A stretch of DNA of 16,279 nt. Origin: Acidithiobacillus sp. Lineage in GTDB: Bacteria > Pseudomonadota > Gammaproteobacteria > Acidithiobacillales > Acidithiobacillaceae. The stretch lies in NCBI GenBank assembly GCA_028065135.1, contig JAPTWR010000128.1, forward strand, positions 1-16,279, in the 5' to 3' direction. Below are positions 6,034-12,791 of this stretch, in pieces. The notes beneath the pieces were generated by a model that worked only from the letters and a program-made list of their open reading frames with translations, searched no databases and was not told the origin of the DNA. Numbering within the stretch: position 1 is the first letter of the stretch; each line of letters starts with the position of its first letter. A program made the translations under genes and the position numbers.

Positions 6034-7575
6034 ATGAATATTTATCGTCGTCGTCATCTATCACTGAAGCCGCTTTCCGCCATCCTGCTTGGGCTGGCCG
6101 GGTTGGCGGCAACGCTGCCCGCACACGCCGCCGAGTTCGGCATGGCTACGGTGGAGGCCAAGGCCAAATTGCTGGTGGACCGCACCTACAACCCGAAGCC
6201 CTTGCCTATCCCGGCTTTTCTCAAAGATCTCACGCCCGACCAGTATTCCGAGATTCAGGATGTTTCACCGCTCTGGAGAGGTGACCACTTGCCGTACGAG
6301 GCACAGTTTTATCTGCCTGGCTCCTGGTTTCACCGGCCAGTGGTTATCCGCAGCGTTGTGGACGGTGCGGTAAGGCCAGTGCCCTTTACGCTGGAGCACT
6401 TCAGTTTCGGCAAACTGAACGTACCCAAGAATATACCCGGCACACTCGGCTATGCAGGTTTCCGTCTGCTCGCGCCGCTCGACAATCCACCGCATCACAA
6501 CGAGTTCATCTCCTTTCTGGGTGCGACCTATTTTCGCGCTGTCGGCAAAGGTGCCATCTACGGGACCTCGGCCCGTGGGCTCGGGATCGACACGGCGCAG
6601 CCTTCCGGCGAAATCTTCCCCTACTTCAAAGAATTCTGGCTGGTACGCCCCAAACCCGATGCGACCACGATGGTGGTCTATGCGCTGATGGACAGCTCCG
6701 TTGCGACGGGGGCCTATCGCTTCACCATTCAGCAGGGGGACAGCACCATCGTCCATGTGAAGGCCACCATCTACCTGCGCAAGCCGGTACAGGTACTGGA
6801 ACTGGCGCCCTTGACCAGCATGTACTGGCACGGCCATGGACGCGGCGTCATCGCAGGTGACTGGCACCCGGCCCAGCACGATTCCAGCGACCTGGTCATG
6901 GCCAACGGTAATGGTGAATGGACGACCAGGCCCATCAACAACCCGCTGTACGCCCAGACCACGACCTACGCGATGGATCATCCTGTCGGGTTTGGCCTGA
7001 TTCAGCAGGATCGCCGGTTCTCCGCTTACCAGGGTATCGAAACCCAGTACCAACGGCGCCCCAGCGTCTGGGTTCAGCCCGACGGTGATTGGGGCAAGGG
7101 GCAGCTACGTCTGGTGGAACTGCCCACCAACAATCGGGATATGGATAATATTGTCGCGTTCTGGGTGCCGGAACATGAACCTGCACCCAAAACACCCCTG
7201 CACTTCGCCTATACCCTGCGCTTTTTTCTCGATAATCACGGTCTGATCCCGCTGCCCCATCCGGTGGGCACCTATCTGGGCGACGATCCAAAAGTGCCCG
7301 GCGCACGGAAGGTGGTAATCGATTTCGGGGGCGGGGCACTTTCCAAACTGCAGGAAACCGCGCCAGTGCAGGTCCATCTTGAGGCTGCGGACGGTGCGAA
7401 AATTCTCAGCCAGAAACTGGAATGGGAAAAGGATGGTCATTTCTGGCGAGTGATCGCCGTCATTCAGCCGCAACCGGGTTCGCCCAGTAATGTACGGTGT
7501 TTTTTAACCCTGAACCATCAGGTGATGAGCAATACCTGGACATATCTTTTACACGCGGCAAAGGAGCAGACGTAA
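6034..7575 (+). CDS. opgG: Periplasmic glucan biosynthesis protein OpgG (MdoG)
   Basis: A 513-residue protein, close to the 511 residues of E. coli OpgG. It starts with a Sec signal peptide: basic MNIYRRRH, a hydrophobic core (about 12-28) and an AHA cleavage site at 30-32. The mature part has OpgG landmarks such as the YNPKPLPIPAFLKDLTPDQY start, FRLLAPLDNP, ISFLGATYFRAVGKG, YGTSARGLGIDTA and the GEIFPYFKEFWLVRP segment. In the periplasm it is needed for the structure (branching or release) of osmoregulated glucans made by OpgH. No Shine-Dalgarno precedes the ATG, but no other start would keep the signal peptide. Its stop overlaps the next gene by one base, so this is the first gene of a three-gene operon. 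Confidence 0.93.
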   Translation: MNIYRRRHLSLKPLSAILLGLAGLAATLPAHAAEFGMATVEAKAKLLVDRTYNPKPLPIPAFLKDLTPDQYSEIQDVSPLWRGDHLPYEAQFYLPGSWFHRPVVIRSVVDGAVRPVPFTLEHFSFGKLNVPKNIPGTLGYAGFRLLAPLDNPPHHNEFISFLGATYFRAVGKGAIYGTSARGLGIDTAQPSGEIFPYFKEFWLVRPKPDATTMVVYALMDSSVATGAYRFTIQQGDSTIVHVKATIYLRKPVQVLELAPLTSMYWHGHGRGVIAGDWHPAQHDSSDLVMANGNGEWTTRPINNPLYAQTTTYAMDHPVGFGLIQQDRRFSAYQGIETQYQRRPSVWVQPDGDWGKGQLRLVELPTNNRDMDNIVAFWVPEHEPAPKTPLHFAYTLRFFLDNHGLIPLPHPVGTYLGDDPKVPGARKVVIDFGGGALSKLQETAPVQVHLEAADGAKILSQKLEWEKDGHFWRVIAVIQPQPGSPSNVRCFLTLNHQVMSNTWTYLLHAAKEQT

Positions 7576-8078
7576 TGTTTAAGGATGAATCAAGCTACAG
7601 TGTCAATCCTGCGGGTGATCTGCTGGCGGGTTGGACAGCGGAGGCCATGGTCGTCGCAAACAATGCCCCGGTGCTGGCCCGTGTGGAGCAGTACATGGCT
7701 CGCCTGTCATTGACGGATGCCCAGCGGTTGTGGGTTCGCGGACAGGTAGTGGCGCAACTGCGCGGCGCGGATATGGAAGGTGAGGCGCTTTATGCCCAGG
7801 CCTTCGCGGGCCTACAGTTGGCTCTGGCGACGCTGGGGAACGGCGACGAGCTGGATGCGCGACTGGATCTTTCCCTCCGTCTGCCCGTGGGCGACGCCCA
7901 TGATGGCAAGTCCTGTCGCTGGTTGCAGCATCAGGTAGGACCGGCCATCGTGCGTTCCAGCATGGCCTCGCGGCCCTTGAACCGCGCCTGGGGCGCAGCC
8001 CTGATGCGCCTCGCCCAGTCCCTGCTCAACCACCACACGATCCGCGCGCATCCGCGCGTACTACCCGGAGAAGCCTGA
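7575..8078 (+). CDS. Unknown protein encoded between opgG and opgH
   Basis: A 167-residue protein I do not recognise. The start at 7575 is chosen because ATG shares its A with the opgG stop (TAATG), a coupled arrangement; AAAGGAGCAG lies just upstream. The sequence is rich in Ala, Leu and Arg, lacks a signal peptide or membrane segment, and appears mostly helical, so it is probably cytoplasmic. It ends two bases before the opgH ATG. In enterobacteria opgG and opgH are adjacent, so a gene inserted between them with tight coupling at both ends suggests a role in glucan synthesis, for instance as a cytoplasmic partner or regulator of OpgH, but this is inference from position only. Confidence 0.75.
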   Translation: MFKDESSYSVNPAGDLLAGWTAEAMVVANNAPVLARVEQYMARLSLTDAQRLWVRGQVVAQLRGADMEGEALYAQAFAGLQLALATLGNGDELDARLDLSLRLPVGDAHDGKSCRWLQHQVGPAIVRSSMASRPLNRAWGAALMRLAQSLLNHHTIRAHPRVLPGEA

Positions 8079-8080
8079 AT

Positions 8081-10159
8081 ATGGGCCGTGGCGGCGCCCG
8101 GCCATGGGAAGCCATCGGCCGGTATCGGCGCTACTGGCTCAGCACTTTTATCGTTCTTCCGGCATGCGGCGCTGGCCTGACACTGGACCAGGTATTGACA
8201 GACCGCCTGCCTTTCTGGTTGGAACTGCCGACGCTGCTCATCTTTGTATTGCTGTTCGCCTGGATATCCGCAGGATTCTGGACGGCGCTGGTAGGGTTCG
8301 TTCTGCTCATGCGTGGACGCGCCGATACCACACCGGGCAGCCCCGAACTGCACCTGGCCGAGCCGCGTCCGCAGAGTCGGGTGGCGGTACTCATGCCGAT
8401 TTACAACGAAGAGATAGAACGGGTCGCCGCGGGCCTCCAGGCCACCTATAAATCCATACAGAAGACCGGCGCGCTCGCCCATTTCGAGTTTTTCCTGTTG
8501 AGCGATACCCGCGACCCCGCCATCTGGCTGCGCGAAGAGCTGGTGTGGTCGGCGCTTTGCGAGTCTTTGGACGCTTTCGGGCGCATCCATTACCGGCGGC
8601 GGCCCATCAATAACAAGGCCAAGAGCGGGAATGTGGCAGATTTTTGCCGCCGCTGGGGCAAGGGTTACGAATACATGGTGGTACTCGACGCCGACAGTGT
8701 GATGAACGGCGAAACGCTGTACCGGATGCTGGAGATGATGGAGGGTAATCCTCAGGTCGGCATCATTCAGACCCAGCCGGTGGCGGTCAATCGCGAAACC
8801 CTGTATGCGCGCCTGCAACAGTTCGCGCAGCATCTGTACGGCCCGATTTTCAGCGTCGGCTTGCGCTTCTGGCAGTTGGGCGACGGCCATTATATCGGCC
8901 ATAACGCCATGCTTCGAATCGCTCCCTTCTCCCAATATTGCGCCCTGCCGGTATTGCCGGGGCGGGCCCCTCTCGGCGGCCCGCTACTGAGCCACGATTT
9001 CGTCGAGGCTGCGCTCATGGCCAAAAGCGGCTGGGAAGTCTGGTTTGTGCCCAGCCTGTCCGGGAGTTATGAGGAAGTGCCTCCGACCCTGATCGACGAT
9101 CTCAAACGCGACCGCCGCTGGGCGCAGGGTAATCTTCAACATCTGCGCTTGCTGGCAGGGGAGGGGCTGCGCCCGGCGCATCGTTTTCTTTTTGTCAACG
9201 GTGCCATGTCTTTTTTGGCGGCGCCCTTGTGGGGCCTGTTTTTGATCCTGGGTGCCCTGGGCTCGCTCCACTGGGCCAATACAGCCAGTGACGGCAGCGT
9301 CATCACCCCCCTCGACTGGGACTGGCTGGTCAGTCCTATGCCCTTCTGGCTGTTTGGGGTGACGGCGATTTTACTGCTGTCGCCAAAATTCATGGCGGTG
9401 CTCTGGGTATTGCGTCAGCACGGCCGAAAAGAGCATTTCGGCGGCGCCTTCCATCTGGTGCTCAGTATGTTTTTGGAGAGTATATTTTCGATACTCATGG
9501 CGCCGATCCGTATGGCCTTTCACAGCCAGTTCGTGATTCAGACCCTGATGGGGCGCGGCGTGAGCTGGGGCGCGCAAGTCCGTGGCGATCAGGAGACGTC
9601 CTGGCGGGATGCACTACGCTATTTTGGGTGGTGTTCGGCGCTGGGCTTGATTCTGGCAGGGATACTCTATCCCTTTCTGGGGGCGTGGCACTTTGCCTGG
9701 CTGGTCCCCATACTCGGGGGGCTGGCGTCCGCGGTGCCCCTGGCGGCCTGGACGAGTCGCCCCGCGCTGGGACGCTGGACCCAGCGGCGTCATCTTTTTG
9801 TCATCCCCGAAGAAGTACATGTCCCGCAGGAATTGCAATCGCTCGGCGCGGATAGGATGGCCTATATGCCCCACATAGAGGGGGATCCCTTTGTTCAGGT
9901 GGTGGTGGACCCCCGTTTCAACGCAATACATACCGCCTTGCAGCGTAACCGTACCGCCGCCTGGTCCCGTGCGGCGAAACTCTGCCACAAGGCGCTGGAA
10001 CAGGGTCCGCAAGGGCTCAGCAACCGTGAGCGCAACATACTGCTGACTGATCGCAACTCCATGCTCGCGCTGCATCGTGCGGTCTGGTCCACGGCCGATC
10101 GGACGCGTCTGGCGGCCTGGGGGTTGCAGAGCGAGGCGCAGGTGTTGTCCGACGCGTGA
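8081..10159 (+). CDS. opgH: Glucan biosynthesis glucosyltransferase OpgH (MdoH)
   Basis: A 692-residue inner-membrane family-2 glycosyltransferase that builds the beta-glucan backbone of osmoregulated periplasmic glucans from UDP-glucose. Two N-terminal membrane segments (about 18-38 and 48-78) precede the cytoplasmic catalytic domain: VAVLMPIYNEE (101-111), FFLLSDTRDP, NNKAKSGN, the metal-binding DAD at 203-205 in VVLDADSVMNGE, SHDFVEA (304-310), YEEVPPTLIDDLKRD and RRWAQGN (345-351). Several hydrophobic segments follow (about 370-560). E. coli OpgH is about 847 residues; most of the difference is the long cytoplasmic N-terminus, which is missing here. That N-terminus carries the FtsZ-interacting activity in E. 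coli, so this growth-rate function is probably absent. The start follows the previous stop by two bases. Confidence 0.94.
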   Translation: MGRGGARPWEAIGRYRRYWLSTFIVLPACGAGLTLDQVLTDRLPFWLELPTLLIFVLLFAWISAGFWTALVGFVLLMRGRADTTPGSPELHLAEPRPQSRVAVLMPIYNEEIERVAAGLQATYKSIQKTGALAHFEFFLLSDTRDPAIWLREELVWSALCESLDAFGRIHYRRRPINNKAKSGNVADFCRRWGKGYEYMVVLDADSVMNGETLYRMLEMMEGNPQVGIIQTQPVAVNRETLYARLQQFAQHLYGPIFSVGLRFWQLGDGHYIGHNAMLRIAPFSQYCALPVLPGRAPLGGPLLSHDFVEAALMAKSGWEVWFVPSLSGSYEEVPPTLIDDLKRDRRWAQGNLQHLRLLAGEGLRPAHRFLFVNGAMSFLAAPLWGLFLILGALGSLHWANTASDGSVITPLDWDWLVSPMPFWLFGVTAILLLSPKFMAVLWVLRQHGRKEHFGGAFHLVLSMFLESIFSILMAPIRMAFHSQFVIQTLMGRGVSWGAQVRGDQETSWRDALRYFGWCSALGLILAGILYPFLGAWHFAWLVPILGGLASAVPLAAWTSRPALGRWTQRRHLFVIPEEVHVPQELQSLGADRMAYMPHIEGDPFVQVVVDPRFNAIHTALQRNRTAAWSRAAKLCHKALEQGPQGLSNRERNILLTDRNSMLALHRAVWSTADRTRLAAWGLQSEAQVLSDA

Positions 10160-10177
10160 TCTCGATCCGGCCGAGGC

Positions 10178-11194
10178 TCAGGAACGCCGGTTGCGGATTT
10201 CCGCCAGACGCTCCGCGCGGGCACCTTTCCCCCCCAGGTAGCCGGGTACGATACTCTCGACAGAGGTGGCCTGTATCTGGAAACTGTCGGCCAGATCATT
10301 TCTGGTACAGACGCTGTCGATAGACAGGGAGAGCAGGTTATCGCGGGTGAGTACCTGGCCCGGCAGCCTTTCCATGATGCTGGCCTGAAGATCGCCGGCG
10401 AAGTCACCGAGGGGCACGATGACGCGACGGGTGCCGATCAGACTCTGGGTATAGGCCACCAGTTCACCGAGGGTATAGACTTTCGGACCACACAGATCAT
10501 AGGCTTGACCGTAGGTTTTTTCGTCATCCATGGATTGCACGTAGGCGCTGACCACATCTTCAATCCAGACCGGCTGCATTCTGGCTTTCGATCGGGCCAG
10601 CGGAATGAAAAAGGGAATGCGGCGCAATAGCCCGGCGAAACGGTTGAAAAAGCTGTCACCCTCACCAAAAATCACCGCTGGGCGAAAAGAAGTGGTTTTG
10701 AGCCCATGGCTCCAGAGCGGCATGGGTTCTTCCAGATCATCAAAGCGTCCCATTTTCGCCCTGTTCCCGTTCGACTGACGGACGATCTCCTCACCCGTCC
10801 CCTTGGAGCGCAGGTAGGCGCTGGGACCGGTGGGGCTGGCTCCCAATGCGCTCATGTGAAGTAGACGGGGGATGCCCAGATCATTGCAGGCGCCGACCAC
10901 CAGGCGCGGGAGTTCGACGTGGTTCCTGTCGAAATCGCCTTGATGGCGTTCATTGAGGATTCCCACGAGATTGATGACGACATCTCGTCCTGCGAGCTGT
11001 TTTTTTAACGCGACGGGGTCATGGACATTGGCCTCGATCAATTCCACACCGGGGAGTACCAGCAGATTTTCACGGTGACGTTCGCGGTTGCGTGTCAGGA
11101 TGCGCACGGCGTGCCCTTTCTGGCTCAACCGCTCTGCCAGGTGCCGCCCCACGAAGCCCGTGCCCCCCAGAATACAAATTTTGTGAAGTGTCAT
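10178..11194 (-). CDS. NDUFA9-like NAD(P)-binding epimerase/dehydratase family protein
   Basis: A 338-residue atypical short-chain dehydrogenase-like protein. It starts with a Rossmann fold (KICILGGTGFVGRHLAERL, glycines in GGTGFVG), followed by VINLVGILNE, HMSALGA and YLRSK, which gives a YxxxK pair, then FRPAVIFGEGDSFFNRF and MQPVWIEDVVSAYV, all typical of the complex I NDUFA9/Ycf39-like group. Such proteins bind NAD(P) and often have structural or assembly roles; the exact function is not known here. Compared with my memory of the family there is an insertion of roughly 20 residues between the YLRSK helix and the FRP strand (NRAKMGRFDDLEEPMPLWSH). The long upstream reading frame to 11506 is not coding: the start at 11194 has GGAGGGG two bases before it and begins the fold. 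It converges on opgH with an 18-bp gap. Confidence 0.85.
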   Translation of the reverse strand: MTLHKICILGGTGFVGRHLAERLSQKGHAVRILTRNRERHRENLLVLPGVELIEANVHDPVALKKQLAGRDVVINLVGILNERHQGDFDRNHVELPRLVVGACNDLGIPRLLHMSALGASPTGPSAYLRSKGTGEEIVRQSNGNRAKMGRFDDLEEPMPLWSHGLKTTSFRPAVIFGEGDSFFNRFAGLLRRIPFFIPLARSKARMQPVWIEDVVSAYVQSMDDEKTYGQAYDLCGPKVYTLGELVAYTQSLIGTRRVIVPLGDFAGDLQASIMERLPGQVLTRDNLLSLSIDSVCTRNDLADSFQIQATSVESIVPGYLGGKGARAERLAEIRNRRS

Positions 11195-11262
11195 GACCCC
11201 TCCAGAATGATACCTGCCAGCATAGCACAGGCTTATGAACGGTGGGGGCGGATGGGCCATAT

Positions 11263-11292
11263 TTGTTCGAGGCCCTCCACATGGGCTATAAA
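11263..11292 (+). promoter_or_regulatory. Possible sigma-70 promoter for the DUF423 gene
   Basis: TTGTTC (11263-11268) and TATAAA (11287-11292) are separated by 18 bp and lie about 30 bp upstream of the ATG at 11321. The match is fair, not strong. Confidence 0.4.
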
Positions 11293-11320
11293 CCGGGATG
11301 GTATTCGAGGGAGGAATGAC

Positions 11321-11770
11321 ATGGCGGGACATTCGGCAGGACGGAAATGCGGGATACAGGCAGGAGCATATTTTGCCATGCTCGGGGCGCTGGTGATGGC
11401 CCTGGCGGTGATCGCCGGCGCGGCAGGGGATCATCTGGTGGCGGGGAGGGTGGGTGGCCGTGCGCTGCATATTTACGATATTGCGGATCGCTTCCAGATT
11501 TATCACGGGCTTGGGCTGCTGCTCATCGGCGTGTTGATCCGCCAGTACGGCAGGCGGCGCCTGCTCTGCGCAGCGGGACTGCTGATGGCCCTGGGCGTTC
11601 TGCTGTTTTGCGGCGGACTCTATCTGCTGGTGCTGACCGGCTATTCGTTCTGGGCATTTTTCGCCCCCATGGGCGGGACGGCGCTGATTTTTTCCTGGCT
11701 GTTACTGGCACTAGGTATCTGGCGGGCCTCCAAAACGCAGGGGAATGGTGATGCTGATTGCAACGGGTAA
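11321..11770 (+). CDS. DUF423 family small membrane protein
   Basis: A 149-residue integral membrane protein with four hydrophobic segments (about 16-38, 62-75, 82-104 and 112-135). The pattern GALVMALAVIAGAAGDHL, then YDIADRFQIYHGLGLLLIGVL, then a LFCGGLYLLVLTG helix and a final MGGTALIFSWLLLALG helix matches the DUF423 (YgdD-like) family; biochemical function unknown. Start chosen at 11321 because GAGGGAGGAATG lies just upstream and the first membrane segment follows shortly; the frame is open further upstream, but that part is antisense to the divergent epimerase gene. Confidence 0.82.
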   Translation: MAGHSAGRKCGIQAGAYFAMLGALVMALAVIAGAAGDHLVAGRVGGRALHIYDIADRFQIYHGLGLLLIGVLIRQYGRRRLLCAAGLLMALGVLLFCGGLYLLVLTGYSFWAFFAPMGGTALIFSWLLLALGIWRASKTQGNGDADCNG

Positions 11771-12158
11771 TGCATACGGAAAATACCTGGATTTTGCCGA
11801 TGCCGAAGTGGGGGACAGGTTCTGGGTTGTGGAGCATGTGCCCTATAGCGGGACGATAAAGTCCGTGCGGGCCTATAGCGTGACGGAGATCAACTCAAAA
11901 ACCGTGCTGTGCCATGCCGAAGAAGGCAAGGCGCTCAAATTGAAACGCGCTTTGCCTCAGGAAAACTGCTATCTGGATACCGATCCATATTTCCAGAATA
12001 TTGCCCGCACCGTGCAGATATCCACGCAGGTACAGGCGGTGAAAAAACTGGTAAAAGAACATGAAACCATGGACTTTGACCAGGAAGTCATCGATGCGAT
12101 CATGGCGTGGCAGAAGAGGGTGTCGGCGCGGAAGATCGCAGCTGGCACGCAGCCATGA
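11745..12158 (+). CDS. Hypothetical protein
   Basis: A 137-residue protein I do not recognise. The N-terminal part looks beta-rich (KYLDFADAEVGDRFWVVEHV, SGTIKSVRAYSVTEINSKTV) and the C-terminal 50 residues look helical and charged (VQAVKKLVKEHETMDF, EVIDAIMAWQKRVSARK). There is no signal peptide or membrane segment. The start overlaps the DUF423 gene by 26 bp in another frame; the third codon (11751) is also ATG and is better spaced from AGGGG at 11739-11743, so it may be the true start. Probably co-transcribed with DUF423. Confidence 0.65.
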   Translation: MVMLIATGNAYGKYLDFADAEVGDRFWVVEHVPYSGTIKSVRAYSVTEINSKTVLCHAEEGKALKLKRALPQENCYLDTDPYFQNIARTVQISTQVQAVKKLVKEHETMDFDQEVIDAIMAWQKRVSARKIAAGTQP

Positions 12159-12274
12159 AGTCCATAGTGCGCCGGACACATTCCAAGGCCACCTCGGCCA
12201 AGAATGTGCCGGCGCATGCCCGAGAGATTCTGCCCTACGGGTTAGCTATTCCGTATTAGTCGGTCAAATGGTGA

Positions 12275-12323
12275 ACGCAAACCTGATGATGGCGCAAGAT
12301 CGCGTCTTGCTCTATGTTTGCGT
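12275..12323. repeat. Nested inverted repeat upstream of the doc-like toxin gene
   Basis: Outer arms ACGCAAAC (12275-12282) and GTTTGCGT (12316-12323) enclose inner arms GCAAGA (12294-12299) and TCTTGC (12305-12310) around a 5-base loop TCGCG. As RNA this gives a two-part hairpin with an asymmetric internal loop; as DNA it could be an operator. It ends about 50 bp before the toxin start, in a place with no intact gene. Confidence 0.5.
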
Positions 12324-12370
12324 CCAGTCTCGACGAATTTGACAGCCTCTACCGCGAGTTGGCGAAGTAA
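12314..12370 (+). pseudogene. Possible remnant of a Phd-like antitoxin (C-terminal end)
   Basis: The 18 codons before the TAA at 12368-12370 read MFASSLDEFDSLYRELAK. This resembles the toxin-binding C-terminus of P1 Phd (FASLFDTLDSTNKELVNR). Upstream in this frame a TGA at 12287-12289 blocks any longer protein, and no frame between 12159 and 12313 shows an antitoxin-like DNA-binding domain. I read this as the tail of an antitoxin whose front has been lost or frameshifted; a sequencing error or a short independent peptide remain possible. The stop lies three bases before the toxin start codon, as expected for an antitoxin-toxin pair. Confidence 0.4.
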
Positions 12371-12373
12371 GCG

Positions 12374-12763
12374 GTGCCGCACGATGACCTGACCGTAGCC
12401 GATGTGCTTGGCATGCACACGGTACTGATGCAGCGTTACGGCGGTGCGCTTGGGCTGCGCGATCCAGGGTCGCTGGAGGCCGCATTGTTCCGCCCGCAGA
12501 CGGGTTACTACAACGATATCCTGGCCGAGGCCGCTGCGCTGCTGGAAAGTCTGGCGATCAATCATCCATTCGTTGACGGGAACAAGCGCATCGCCTTTGC
12601 GGCTGCCGACGTGTTCTTGCGTATCAATGGTTGGCGCTTGCGACGCGCGCCAACGCAGATCCACGCGGAGATGATGCAGATATTCGAGTCGGGTATGTTC
12701 CACATCGCCCATTTACCGGATGGCATTCTATGGGTTCTTCCGTTGCGACAAGCTGGAAAATGA
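12374..12763 (+). CDS. doc: Doc-type toxin of the Fic/Doc family
   Basis: A 129-residue protein, the usual Doc length, with the family motif HPFVDGNKRIAFA: His64, Phe66, Asp68, Asn70, Lys71 and Arg72. The Lys where AMPylating Fic enzymes have Gly is typical of Doc, which in phage P1 phosphorylates EF-Tu and stops translation. Other family features are the LGLRDPGSLEAALFRPQ segment (26-42) and the Glu-containing helix that follows. The likely start is GTG at 12374, right after the stop of the antitoxin-like fragment. No complete antitoxin gene is visible upstream or downstream. It converges on the pilin operon with a 28-bp gap. Confidence 0.88.
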   Translation: MPHDDLTVADVLGMHTVLMQRYGGALGLRDPGSLEAALFRPQTGYYNDILAEAAALLESLAINHPFVDGNKRIAFAAADVFLRINGWRLRRAPTQIHAEMMQIFESGMFHIAHLPDGILWVLPLRQAGK

Positions 12764-12791
12764 ACGCCGCGCATAGAGGGTTAGGTGTATT

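Noticed and set aside
7931..8935. 334-residue open frame on the minus strand
   Set aside because: Antisense to opgH and the end of the preceding gene; no domain features.
10160..10177. Rho-independent terminator after opgH
   Set aside because: Only a 4-bp CTCG/CGAG arm and no T-run; too weak to call.
11195..11506. 104-residue N-terminal extension of the epimerase-like gene
   Set aside because: The Rossmann fold starts at 11194 with a good ribosome site; the extension overlaps the divergent DUF423 gene and its promoter region.
12374..12763. AMPylating Fic enzyme
   Set aside because: The motif has Lys-Arg (DGNKR), not DGNGR, and the protein is only 129 residues, which fits Doc.
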